A stretch of DNA of 13,237 bases, taken from Bacteroidia bacterium. Its GTDB lineage: Bacteria; Bacteroidota; Bacteroidia; Chitinophagales; Saprospiraceae. The stretch lies in contig JAUILM010000068.1 of NCBI GenBank assembly GCA_030432855.1, positions 1 through 13,237 on the forward strand. The letters run 5' to 3'. Of this stretch, positions 1 through 7,830 are shown one piece after another. Under the pieces are notes generated by a model. The model saw only the letters and a list, made by a program, of their open reading frames with translations, had not been told where the DNA came from and did not search any database. The number at the start of each line of letters is the position of its first letter. The stretch's first letter is position 1. Made by a program: the position numbers and the translations under genes.

Positions 1-1
1 T

Positions 2-1204
2 ACCAACCAGGGTATTTATGGTCTTGGAGAATTGAGGGACGGAGCGGATCCCCGCTATGGACTTTTTCTTAAGAGCAGGATACTGGGTTTGAATCCTTGC
101 AATGTCGAAATGATATTCAAGATCATCAGGCAGTTTGGTGGACACGGTAGAAAAGCAGGGGGTGTAAGTGGAGTAGAGATTGCACTTTGGGATCTCGTAG
201 GGAAAGCATATGATGTGCCGGTATGGCAGTTATTGGGTGGTAAGTACCGGGAAAATGTGCGTTTGTATGCTTACGTGCCGGAGCATAATCGAAAAAACCT
301 GGATGTAGATAAATTTAGAGAGGACTGCAAGAAAAGAATTGATGAACAGGGATTCACCTGGCTAAAAATGCATCCGGGCATCCAGGTGTATAGTGATGTG
401 CCAGGTACGACGGTCAACACGAAGTTTATTCCAGGATTTAAGGATACTAACCTGGATAATTATCTCTCCTACCAAAATACACGGCATGGGCTGACCGGTA
501 TACAGGTGACCGACAAAGGGCTTGACATTCTCTCCGAATATGTCAGTAAGATCAGGGATGTGGTAGGGTATGATATCCCGCTGTCTGCTGATCACTTTGG
601 GCATTTTGACATCAATAATTGTATCCGGGTGGCAAACGCTTTGGAACCCTATCGTTTGGCATCAATGGAAGACTTTGTACCCTGGGATCAGACGGATCAG
701 CTCAAGCATATTACGGACTCCATAAATTCACCAACCATCACCGGCGAAGATATTTTTGGAAAGGAAGCATTTAGAACTTTGTGTGACGTGCATGCCGTAG
801 ATATTGTACATCCGGATATGGGTACTTCGGGAGGTATCATGGAAACCAAAAAAATTGGTGATTATGCGGAAGAAAAAGATATTGCGATGAAACTACATTT
901 CGCGGGTACGCCTATTTCATTTATGGCCAACGTCCATAGTGCGGCGGCAACGCAAAACTTCCTTGCGCTTGAGCTTCCTGTGCAGTGTGTTGATAATCCC
1001 TGGTGGCCCAGGTTGGTAAATATGGTGGGTGAAAAGCCTTTATATACCAGGGGATTTGCACATGTACCGGTAGATGCTCCGGGACTGGGCGTCGAACTCA
1101 ATGAGGAAGAGCTTAAAAAGCATATTCATAAAGAGGACGATAGCTACTTCAGACCAACACCAGAATGGAATGAAAAAAGATCCCATGACCGGTTGTGGAG
1201 TTAA
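2..1204 (+). CDS. Enolase-superfamily (mandelate racemase/muconate lactonizing type) dehydratase, 5'-truncated
   Basis: This is a probable sugar-acid dehydratase or racemase of the enolase superfamily, Mg2+-dependent and cytoplasmic. The frame is open from base 2, before the first in-frame TTG at 32, so the true start lies left of the window and part of the N-terminal capping domain is missing. Counting residues from the codon at 32, the sequence shows the capping-domain/barrel junction (GGVSGVEIALWDLVGKA, 43-59), a KxH pair at the end of a barrel strand (K112, H114), likely metal ligands D187 (in SADHF), E213 (in MEDF) and E239 (in TGEDIFG), a VHPDMGTSGG segment (259-268), and a candidate catalytic His in KLHFAGTP (H289). 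The tail PGLGVELNEEE is a family hallmark. An insertion of about 40 residues follows K112/H114 and may form part of the active-site lid. The family assignment is firm. The substrate is not determinable. The neighbouring lactonase and SDR suggest an aldonate. Confidence 0.9.
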   Translation, partial: TNQGIYGLGELRDGADPRYGLFLKSRILGLNPCNVEMIFKIIRQFGGHGRKAGGVSGVEIALWDLVGKAYDVPVWQLLGGKYRENVRLYAYVPEHNRKNLDVDKFREDCKKRIDEQGFTWLKMHPGIQVYSDVPGTTVNTKFIPGFKDTNLDNYLSYQNTRHGLTGIQVTDKGLDILSEYVSKIRDVVGYDIPLSADHFGHFDINNCIRVANALEPYRLASMEDFVPWDQTDQLKHITDSINSPTITGEDIFGKEAFRTLCDVHAVDIVHPDMGTSGGIMETKKIGDYAEEKDIAMKLHFAGTPISFMANVHSAAATQNFLALELPVQCVDNPWWPRLVNMVGEKPLYTRGFAHVPVDAPGLGVELNEEELKKHIHKEDDSYFRPTPEWNEKRSHDRLWS

Positions 1205-1237
1205 TTACAGTATAGTAAATCACAAGTAGAAATTGAT

Positions 1238-1268
1238 GGTGCAGGATTCTCTTTAGTAGTCCTGCATC
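1238..1268. terminator. Hairpin between convergent genes, possible terminator
   Basis: An imperfect inverted repeat pairs 1238-1248 with 1258-1268 around a 9-nt loop. Its core is TGCAGGA / TCCTGCA (1240-1246 and 1260-1266), extended by G-U wobbles. It lies 33 bases past the stop of the dehydratase and before the convergent end of the GlsB-like gene. No U-tract follows on either strand, so it is not a textbook intrinsic terminator. The stem is visible; the function is inferred. Confidence 0.3.
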
Positions 1269-1343
1269 TTCACTACAGTACCGGATGAATCAACTACTTA
1301 ATGGGCAAGGCGAATCCATGGTTTTTCGGCGCAAGCATATTTC

Positions 1344-1607
1344 TCAAATTCCCAAATCAATTTTATCTGCCAGATACCGATGATAAAGGAATAGAAAAAT
1401 AAGTGATCCCACAACCGCGAATAATAGACTGCCGATCAGGCTGGAGGAGGTGATGCCTACCAGGCCAAAAACAACGCCGCCCAATACAGAGCCTATCATG
1501 CCTACAATAATACTCGATACCCATCCGGGTCTTTCTTCCTGAGGGGATAAGCGTTTTGCAATAGCTCCTGCGGCGAGTCCTACTAACAACCAGGTGATAA
1601 GTCCCAT
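1344..1607 (-). CDS. GlsB/YeaQ/YmgE-family small membrane protein
   Basis: This is an 87-residue inner-membrane protein of the family also called transglycosylase-associated protein. Members are tied to general and envelope stress, but their biochemical role is not established. The sequence shows three hydrophobic segments, at about residues 2-18, 31-52 and 57-76, with glycine-rich packing faces (GLAAGAIAKRLSP, then GMIGSVLGGVVFGLVG). The short loop with RLSPQEERPGW is the characteristic polar link between the first two helices. Its length is typical of the family. It lies 81 bases downstream of the M14 peptidase gene on the same strand, so the two could share a transcript, although the gap allows its own promoter. 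No clear Shine-Dalgarno sequence precedes the ATG, which is usual in Bacteroidota. Confidence 0.88.
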   Translation of the reverse strand: MGLITWLLVGLAAGAIAKRLSPQEERPGWVSSIIVGMIGSVLGGVVFGLVGITSSSLIGSLLFAVVGSLIFLFLYHRYLADKIDLGI

Positions 1608-1688
1608 AACTTTACGTGTTTGTTTTTAATGCTTTTTCTGTCCCTATAAGTTACGAAAGTCCTCACGTGTTCGAAAGGGCAATTCTAT

Positions 1689-3146
1689 TTATTGGTAAAA
1701 GGTGCCAATTAATTCGACGATTGCAGGCCAGTCATCTTTTAAATGATATATCTGACCATTTAATAGGATATGTGTGCTTTGAGCCGATGATGCGATCAGA
1801 CCCGATGGATTAGATCCCATATATACCTCATTACGAATCCTTTGGCCAGGTTCTAATAATTGGATGGGTAAGTCTAGCCATTGATATTCAGAGGCATCCT
1901 TGCTAAAGAAATAGAGATAGCCCTCCTTTATCAATGCCAGAAGTTCATCTTTTTCTATCTGCTGCATGCTATCAAGCGTGATGCCATATGCTTTTCCGGG
2001 CTTTAGATAATGCCCGCTCAGCGAGTATGCCTCATAACCATAATAGTTGTGCAAATCGCCCATATCAGCAATATATGCTCGCTCATAAAAACCCTCACCA
2101 ATCGCGGCATCGTACTCAGCTTTTCTTATACCCAGATCATACGTGTAGTATTTACCGTATTTTTTGACCTGCAGCTCACGCAAAATCAGATCATGGTAAT
2201 AGGATCGATTAAATGGGATCGCGTTATATTCTTTCAGTGTATGCTTTTCGTAAGACCCATCAATGATGGATTTGAATGCGGATAGGAGCGCAATGAAATT
2301 CACCTTTCGAAGAAATTGCTTTTCCGGGTCACCTTTCAGGCCTCCCGTTTCAATTAAAATGGTATTTGTGCCCCACTTTTGAATGTTATCGCCAAAAGCC
2401 CTGGGTTCGAACGTGTCAGAGTACCGTCCGATTTTGTTTTCAACATATGTGTCAATGACGTTGTGCATAGCCACAATTAGTTGCATCGCGTTCGTTCGGC
2501 CTTCATTCCAGTCTTTCGCTTCATTGTAGGCAGGCGCCAGAAATGAAATACTGGCAGTGTACTCCTCGGGACCTGCGGTTGAATATCGATTTTGATCATG
2601 CAAATTAAAACCCCAGGTAGGATCAATACGATCCCGTATGTCTTTCAGGATTTGAGCTTCTGGACTTTGCAATCGTAAGGCATCCCGGTTGAGATCTATA
2701 TCCAGTGCATTTCTACGCTCGAAACGATCGGCACCATCTGGATTCAACATAGGTATAAAATGCAGAGTAAGGGAAGACTCCAGCTCTTTTCGCAACTCAT
2801 TGAATTGATCATCAGCCTGCAGGAAACGGAAAATATCCATTATGGCCATAGTGGCGGTAGGCTCATTTCCATGCATTTGCGACCATAGCAGCACATGGAC
2901 AGGACCTTCCCCCACAGATATCATGCGAATTGATTTACCCTCCACAGAATGCCCTAATGTTTCAGTTTTAAATGTTGAGGGTAGCTGGTCAATCAGGCCC
3001 TGGACATCCTTATGTTTGAATCGGCGATTTGTAATAATGGGCTCTCGGTAATCTTCATATTTTTCAGCCAGTTTTTCATGAAGTAGCTGACCTTCCAGTG
3101 GACAAATCGATAAGGCAATGAAGAGGAAGACGAGTATCTGTTGCAT
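1689..3146 (-). CDS. Exported M14-family zinc carboxypeptidase
   Basis: This is a metallocarboxypeptidase of family M14, expected to remove C-terminal residues from peptides (or from murein peptides) outside the cytoplasm. An N-terminal signal peptide (about residues 1-19, ending in PLEGQ) directs export. The zinc site is visible: H92 and E95 in HGNEPTATM, and the third ligand H183 in NLHDQNRYS. The LNPDGADRFERRN...DLNRD block (134-155) carries the substrate-binding Asn/Arg residues, and E266 in ILIETGG is the expected catalytic glutamate. About 190 residues follow the catalytic domain; I recognise no domain there, and such tails occur in other Bacteroidota M14 proteins. The start is supported by the signal peptide directly after the ATG. 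The gene is divergent from the SDR cluster, with 134 bases between starts. Family assignment is firm; peptide specificity is unknown. Confidence 0.9.
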   Translation of the reverse strand: MQQILVFLFIALSICPLEGQLLHEKLAEKYEDYREPIITNRRFKHKDVQGLIDQLPSTFKTETLGHSVEGKSIRMISVGEGPVHVLLWSQMHGNEPTATMAIMDIFRFLQADDQFNELRKELESSLTLHFIPMLNPDGADRFERRNALDIDLNRDALRLQSPEAQILKDIRDRIDPTWGFNLHDQNRYSTAGPEEYTASISFLAPAYNEAKDWNEGRTNAMQLIVAMHNVIDTYVENKIGRYSDTFEPRAFGDNIQKWGTNTILIETGGLKGDPEKQFLRKVNFIALLSAFKSIIDGSYEKHTLKEYNAIPFNRSYYHDLILRELQVKKYGKYYTYDLGIRKAEYDAAIGEGFYERAYIADMGDLHNYYGYEAYSLSGHYLKPGKAYGITLDSMQQIEKDELLALIKEGYLYFFSKDASEYQWLDLPIQLLEPGQRIRNEVYMGSNPSGLIASSAQSTHILLNGQIYHLKDDWPAIVELIGTFYQ

Positions 3147-3201
3147 AGCAGAAATTTATGAGTCTGAATGAGTGTCCGCAAGATGAAGGTAGTAATTAGC
3201 A

Positions 3202-3233
3202 TTTGGATGAGCTCATTTCATCTGCTATCTTCA
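3202..3233 (+). promoter_or_regulatory. Candidate Bacteroidota-type promoter for the SDR-led cluster
   Basis: In the 134-base divergent region, TTTG at 3202-3205 is followed after exactly 20 bases by TATCTTCA at 3226-3233. This matches the Bacteroidota primary-sigma pattern (TTTG at -33, TAnnTTTG at -7) with two mismatches in the -7 box. It would give a leader of about 40 bases before the ATG at 3281. This is inference from a degenerate motif. I found no comparable match for the minus-strand peptidase. Confidence 0.35.
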
Positions 3234-3280
3234 GTGGCGATCCTATCGCTATTTGTGAAATTCAATGACACCAAAAAGAT

Positions 3281-4027
3281 ATGAAAACAGCTATTGTGAC
3301 GGGTGCGAGTTCCGGCATCGGAAGAAGTACTGCTATTGCCCTTCTGGAGGCAGGATATAATGTAGTCTGCAGTGGACGGAGGGTAGAGGCCCTGCATGAA
3401 ACGATTGCGTTGTCAAATGCGGAGAAGGTGCATGCCCTGGCCGTCCAGACAGATGTCACGGATCCAGCATCAGTATCAAACCTCTTTAATCAGACAAAGT
3501 CAAAGTTCGGACGTCTCGATGTATTATTTAATAATGCAGGCATTTCCAGCAAGGGAATGGATCTGGAAGAAGTACCCTTCGATCACTGGATGGATGTGGT
3601 CAATACTAATTTGACCGGAGTATTCCTCTGTATGCAAGAGGCGTTTAAGATGATGAAGGATCAGGACCCTCAGGGAGGGAGAATTATCAATAATGGCAGT
3701 ATCTCCGCACACGTACCCAGACCCAATTCAGCTCCTTACACAGCGGCTAAACATGGTGTGACCGGCCTTACGCGGTCCGGATCACTCGATGGCCGAAAGT
3801 ATAATATTGCCGTAGGACAAATTGATATCGGCAATGCATTGACGCCCATGGCTCGTAAAATGACTACCGGTATGCCGCAGGCAGATGGTCGTATCGCCAC
3901 AGAACCCACCATGGATGTCGATAATGTAGCCAGGACTATCGTTTATATGGCAGGTCTACCATTGGATACCAATGTACCTTTTGTTACTATCATGGCTAAT
4001 GGAATGCCGTATATGGGTAGGGGGTAG
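3281..4027 (+). CDS. SDR-family NAD(P)-dependent oxidoreductase
   Basis: This is a classical short-chain dehydrogenase/reductase, 248 residues and cytoplasmic, interconverting an alcohol and a ketone with NAD(P). The sequence shows the cofactor glycine motif TGASSGIG (7-14), R33-R34 after the second strand (favouring NADP over NAD), NNAG (84-87), and the full catalytic set N110, S140, Y153 and K157 (YTAAK). The substrate-binding end (about 185-215) has an unusual block containing MARKMTTGMPQADGR. It opens the plus-strand cluster and is followed after 57 bases by the ThuA-like gene. It is the only member of the cluster without an export signal, so its substrate must reach the cytoplasm. Oxidation of a sugar or reduction of a keto-sugar is likely from context, but the substrate is unknown. 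Confidence 0.92.
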   Translation: MKTAIVTGASSGIGRSTAIALLEAGYNVVCSGRRVEALHETIALSNAEKVHALAVQTDVTDPASVSNLFNQTKSKFGRLDVLFNNAGISSKGMDLEEVPFDHWMDVVNTNLTGVFLCMQEAFKMMKDQDPQGGRIINNGSISAHVPRPNSAPYTAAKHGVTGLTRSGSLDGRKYNIAVGQIDIGNALTPMARKMTTGMPQADGRIATEPTMDVDNVARTIVYMAGLPLDTNVPFVTIMANGMPYMGRG

Positions 4028-4048
4028 GGCTATCCTGATTTAAATGTA

Positions 4049-4080
4049 TTTGGTGGGATTTCCATTTTAGATTACCTTCG
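4049..4080 (+). promoter_or_regulatory. Candidate internal promoter before the ThuA-like gene
   Basis: TTTG at 4049-4052 is followed after 20 bases by TACCTTCG at 4073-4080, which matches the Bacteroidota -7 box TAnnTTTG at seven of eight positions. Transcription would start at about the ATG (4085), giving an essentially leaderless message. This closeness is a reason for caution. The 20-base spacer equals that of the candidate promoter before the SDR gene. Confidence 0.35.
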
Positions 4081-4084
4081 AAAT

Positions 4085-4798
4085 ATGCGCTTTTGTGTAC
4101 TTCTGATTCTTCTTGTGTTCACTAGTTCTTTACGGGCACAATCCGGTGAAAGCCTCCACCTCATGATTATCTCCGGAGGCCACTCATTTAATGAATCAGC
4201 CTTCTTTAGCATGTTTGATCAGATGGAAGGTGTTACTTACGAGCATATTGTACAACCTAAGGCTAACGAGTTGATTGCCTCTGACGAAATCAGCGCATTT
4301 GATGTTCTGGTTTTTTACGACATGTATGATGAAATTTCTGCTCCTCAGAAGCAAGCCTATCTGGACATGTTGGAAGCAGGGAGGGCTATGGTCTTTTTAC
4401 ATCACTCGATAGTATCCTATCAGAAATGGCCTTCATTTATTGATATAGTGGGTGGACGGTACAATCAAAGTGATTCTTCCCGCATTCTGTCCGATTATCG
4501 TCATGATGTAGATATACCTATACATATTGAAAAAGATCATCCCATCACTGACGGAGTGGAGGACTGGACGATGTTTGATGAAATCTATATGCGTTGTGAA
4601 ATCAAAGATGATGTGATTCCTTTGCTTTCCACGACACATCCTGAGTCTATGCCACTGGTAGGGTGGATTAATCATTTTGGCAGCTCTGACGTCGTGTATT
4701 TACAGGCAGGACACGGAGTAGGTATTTTTTCTGATTCCAATTTTCTGAAACTTTTGGAACAGTCTATACGATGGTCGGCCGCGCATCATAATGAATAG
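4085..4798 (+). CDS. Exported ThuA-like domain protein
   Basis: This 237-residue protein has a ThuA-like (class I glutamine-amidotransferase-like) fold. ThuA proteins are linked to trehalose and other disaccharide catabolism in rhizobia, and the domain is widespread in carbohydrate loci of Bacteroidota and Planctomycetes, but the reaction is not generally settled. A signal peptide (about 1-18, ending SLRAQ) shows export. Typical family blocks are visible: SGGH (30-33), VFYDMYDEIS (76-85), AMVFLHHSI (101-109), IVGGRY (121-126), DHPIT (151-155) and the closing QAGHG (207-211). The domain fills the whole mature protein. It is 17 bases upstream of the lactonase gene, so co-transcription is likely. 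A role in processing an oxidised sugar outside the cytoplasm is inferred from the neighbours only. Confidence 0.87.
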   Translation: MRFCVLLILLVFTSSLRAQSGESLHLMIISGGHSFNESAFFSMFDQMEGVTYEHIVQPKANELIASDEISAFDVLVFYDMYDEISAPQKQAYLDMLEAGRAMVFLHHSIVSYQKWPSFIDIVGGRYNQSDSSRILSDYRHDVDIPIHIEKDHPITDGVEDWTMFDEIYMRCEIKDDVIPLLSTTHPESMPLVGWINHFGSSDVVYLQAGHGVGIFSDSNFLKLLEQSIRWSAAHHNE

Positions 4799-4815
4799 AA
4801 ATTTTATTTACAAAA

Positions 4816-5943
4816 ATGAGAATATCACTTTTTATCGTATTAATCTTATTTATAGCTTGTGGCTCGGAGAATCCAAAGGTTGAAGAAGTGAAAGAGACTG
4901 CACCTCCCGGTATTATCGAATTATTGATTGGAACGTATACAGGAGAAGATAGTGAAGGTATCTACCTGGCAGATTTCTCAGTGGACTCGGGCACCATCAG
5001 CAATATTCGATTGGTAGCTGAGACGGACAATCCTTCGTATCTGGCGATCAGTCCGGATAGAGAAAATGTATACTGTGTAAATGAAGGTAAAGATGGCGGT
5101 GTCACATCCTGGCGATGGAAGCAAGACCGCTCAGGCCTGATGGAAATATCCCGGCGTAAGAGTCATGGAGACTGGCCCTGTTATGTAGCCGTCAATTCAA
5201 ATGAAAGTTTGTTGGCGACCACGAATTATGGTACTGGAAATGTAGTCGTATATCCCATAGAACCTTCAGGTGAATTAGGCCGAAATTCTTCTATTTATCA
5301 GCACCGTGGCAGTGGTCCACATGCTAACCAGGCGGGGCCCCATGGACATTGTACCGTGTTTGGCCGCTTTGAAAAATATATTTATGCCGTGGATCTGGGT
5401 ATCGATCAGGTGAAGGCATATCCGATACGGGAGGGCGGTGTCATTGGCGGATCCCGGATCGCATTTCATACCAGTCCCGGCGATGGTCCCCGGCATATGG
5501 TTTTTGATCCCAGTAGAGATGTGGTCTTTATTGTGAATGAGCTGAGTAGCACAGTGATATCAGCGGTCGTCGATCATGAAAAAGGCACCTTTCGACACCT
5601 GGATAAGAAGAGTACTTTACCTAAAGATTATGACGGACCTAATACATGTGCAGATATACACATCAGTGAAAATGGTCGATTTCTTTACGCTTCAAATCGG
5701 GGACACAACAGCATCGCCGTCTTTCGTGTTTTCGAGGACGGTCGCTTTGGTTTGATTGAAAATGTTTCGACAGAAGGGGAAACTCCGCGAAATTTCACCT
5801 TGACACCCGATAATCGATTTTTATTAGTGGCCAATCAAAATACAGATAACATCACTGTATTTCAAGTAGAGCAGACCAGTGGAAGACTACGTTATACTGG
5901 ACATCAGGTCAATGTAAGCAAGCCGGTATGTCTAAAATTTTAA
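4816..5943 (+). CDS. Lipoprotein lactonase of the seven-bladed beta-propeller (YbhE/Pgl-like) family
   Basis: This 375-residue protein is related to 6-phosphogluconolactonase of the Pgl type, which hydrolyses sugar lactones to aldonic acids. It starts with a lipoprotein signal whose lipobox ends FIAC at C15, so it should be anchored in an envelope membrane, unlike cytoplasmic Pgl. The blades are visible as repeating strand patterns: SYLAISPDRENVYCVNE (74-90), YVAVNSNESLLATTNYGTGNV (123-143), KYIYAVDLGIDQVKAYPI (187-204), GPRHMVFDP (224-232), ISENGRFLYASNRGHNSI (283-300) and LTPDNRFLLVANQNTDNITVF (329-349). The conserved block is PHGHC (175-179). Because it is exported, the substrate is unlikely to be phosphorylated; a free sugar lactone is the simpler idea. 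It sits 6 bases before the sulfatase gene. Family is firm; enzymatic activity is inferred. Confidence 0.87.
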   Translation: MRISLFIVLILFIACGSENPKVEEVKETAPPGIIELLIGTYTGEDSEGIYLADFSVDSGTISNIRLVAETDNPSYLAISPDRENVYCVNEGKDGGVTSWRWKQDRSGLMEISRRKSHGDWPCYVAVNSNESLLATTNYGTGNVVVYPIEPSGELGRNSSIYQHRGSGPHANQAGPHGHCTVFGRFEKYIYAVDLGIDQVKAYPIREGGVIGGSRIAFHTSPGDGPRHMVFDPSRDVVFIVNELSSTVISAVVDHEKGTFRHLDKKSTLPKDYDGPNTCADIHISENGRFLYASNRGHNSIAVFRVFEDGRFGLIENVSTEGETPRNFTLTPDNRFLLVANQNTDNITVFQVEQTSGRLRYTGHQVNVSKPVCLKF

Positions 5944-5949
5944 TAGAAT

Positions 5950-7812
5950 ATGAAAGGGCCTTCCGTAGTTAGTCTTGCATTTATCTTGTTTTTATTTTTA
6001 TGTAGTTCATGTTCATCTATTAATAGGACGACCGAAGATTTTCCTGCACAACCCAATATTGTTTGGATCACTTCGGAAGATAACTCCGCACATTATTTAA
6101 AGTTATTTTTTGAGGGAGGGGTAGCGACACCCAATATTGAAAGACTGGCATCGGGAGGTGTTATCTTTTCACATGCATTTTCAAATGCACCCGTGTGTAG
6201 TGTCGCACGCTCTACGTTGATCACCGGATGCTATGCCCCCAGATTGTTTGGGAACTTTCATCGAAAAATAGAGCCTGTCTCATTACCAGATTCGATTAAA
6301 ATGTTTCCGGCATATTTAAGAAAAGCCGGGTATTATACTGCCAACAACGCTAAGGAAGATTATAATTACCACAAAGCGGACGATGTCTGGGATGAATCTT
6401 CTAAGGGTGCTTCGTGGAAGAAACGTGAAGATGGTCAGCCTTTTTTTTATGTGCATAATTTTCACGTCTCACACGAAGGACAGCTGCATTTCGATGCGGA
6501 TAAAATAGAGGATGGTCTACCCGGAGTAGATGTGGCAAAAATAGCTACACAGCCCAATCATCCTGACACAGAGACTTTCCGGTTTACCAAAGCATATTAT
6601 CAGAATCGGGTCCAGACAATGGATGCTGAAGTTGGCGAATTACTTGATGAATTTGAAAAAGCAGGAATTCTTGAAAATACCATCATCTTTTATTTCGGTG
6701 ATCATGGAGGTGTGCTCCCGGGAAGTAAAGGCTATTTGTATGAAACAGGGCTGCACGTTCCTTTGGTAGTATATGTTCCCGAGCAATATCGGGCATCATT
6801 GGACGTCGAGGCGGGAAGCCGAAATGATGGATTTGTCAGTTTTATTGACTTTTCAGCCACTGTGCTCAATCTGGCGGGAATTAAAGTGCCTGACCACATG
6901 GACGGTAAACCATTTATGGGGAGGGACATCGATGCGGAAAAAGTACAAACCAGAGATGTCGCTTTCGGATATGCTGATCGATTCGATGAGAAATATGACA
7001 TGGTGCGATCAGTACGCAAAGGACCGTTTAAATATATACGAAGTTATCAGCCATTTTTGGTCGATGGTCTTATGAATAATTATCGCTACAAGCAATTGGC
7101 ATATGCGGATTGGTGGAATCAATATAAGTCCGGCAATCTGAATGATAAGCAGGCACATTTTTTCCGTCCCAGAAGAGCCGAGATGCTATTTAATGTAGAA
7201 AAAGATCCTTATGAGACGGTTGACCTGTCCCTGGATCCGACTTCTCAAAGCCAGTTGCAGGAAATGCGCGATCTGCTGGAAAACTGGCAGAATGATATGC
7301 CCGACCTGTCTTTTTTTCCTGAGCATGTGCTTATTGAGAATGCTGCTAGCCAACCGCTAAACTTTGGAGAAGAACATTCGAAGGAGTTGAAGCGATATCG
7401 GCAAATTGCAAACCATGCTTCAGGAGACTTGTCAGATCTAAAGCCTTTTTTAGAAAGTAAAGATCCCTGGGATCGTTACTGGGCCATTACAACCGCCATG
7501 ACTGGCACTAGTGAAGTTTCTTCCCTGACAACGATTATTGCAGACATATTACGATCTGATGCCGAACCTCTAAATCGTATGGCCGCTGCTACGTATTTAA
7601 CCATTAACGATATGCCGGTAGAAGAGGAGGTGATTCTGCAAATTCTGTATTCGGCAAAAAAGCCAGCCGAACTTTTGCATTTATTAAATTCCGTGGTGCT
7701 ATTGCGCGATTTTCATGGACTTTCCTTACCGATTGATTTTGGAGTTTTCGAAAAGTCCATGGTTGAAAATAATGAGGTGTCCAGAAGGGTAGAATATTTG
7801 ACATCGTCATAA
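5950..7812 (+). CDS. Lipoprotein sulfatase (type I, formylglycine family) with non-canonical CSVAR signature and C-terminal helical repeats
   Basis: This 620-residue sulfatase of the alkaline-phosphatase superfamily should remove sulfate esters from a carbohydrate. The lipoprotein signal ends LCSSC, with C21 the likely lipidated residue. The catalytic domain shows ITSEDNS (40-46, metal-binding acids), TPNIERLA (60-67), the active-site region around C83, and FGDHGG (249-254, metal-binding D251/H252). The modification motif reads C83-S-V-A-R87 followed by STLITG. The Cys and Arg of the C-x-P/A-x-R signature are present, but Val replaces the Pro/Ala. Residues from about 485 onwards are helical and HEAT-like, in blocks such as DPWDRYWAITTAM and NRMAAATYLTIND; a HEAT-like tail is known from other environmental sulfatases. 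The gene lies 6 bases after the lactonase and 18 before the phosphotriesterase-like gene, in one probable operon. The substrate cannot be told. Confidence 0.9.
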   Translation: MKGPSVVSLAFILFLFLCSSCSSINRTTEDFPAQPNIVWITSEDNSAHYLKLFFEGGVATPNIERLASGGVIFSHAFSNAPVCSVARSTLITGCYAPRLFGNFHRKIEPVSLPDSIKMFPAYLRKAGYYTANNAKEDYNYHKADDVWDESSKGASWKKREDGQPFFYVHNFHVSHEGQLHFDADKIEDGLPGVDVAKIATQPNHPDTETFRFTKAYYQNRVQTMDAEVGELLDEFEKAGILENTIIFYFGDHGGVLPGSKGYLYETGLHVPLVVYVPEQYRASLDVEAGSRNDGFVSFIDFSATVLNLAGIKVPDHMDGKPFMGRDIDAEKVQTRDVAFGYADRFDEKYDMVRSVRKGPFKYIRSYQPFLVDGLMNNYRYKQLAYADWWNQYKSGNLNDKQAHFFRPRRAEMLFNVEKDPYETVDLSLDPTSQSQLQEMRDLLENWQNDMPDLSFFPEHVLIENAASQPLNFGEEHSKELKRYRQIANHASGDLSDLKPFLESKDPWDRYWAITTAMTGTSEVSSLTTIIADILRSDAEPLNRMAAATYLTINDMPVEEEVILQILYSAKKPAELLHLLNSVVLLRDFHGLSLPIDFGVFEKSMVENNEVSRRVEYLTSS

Positions 7813-7830
7813 GTCATTTAATGTAGCGAC

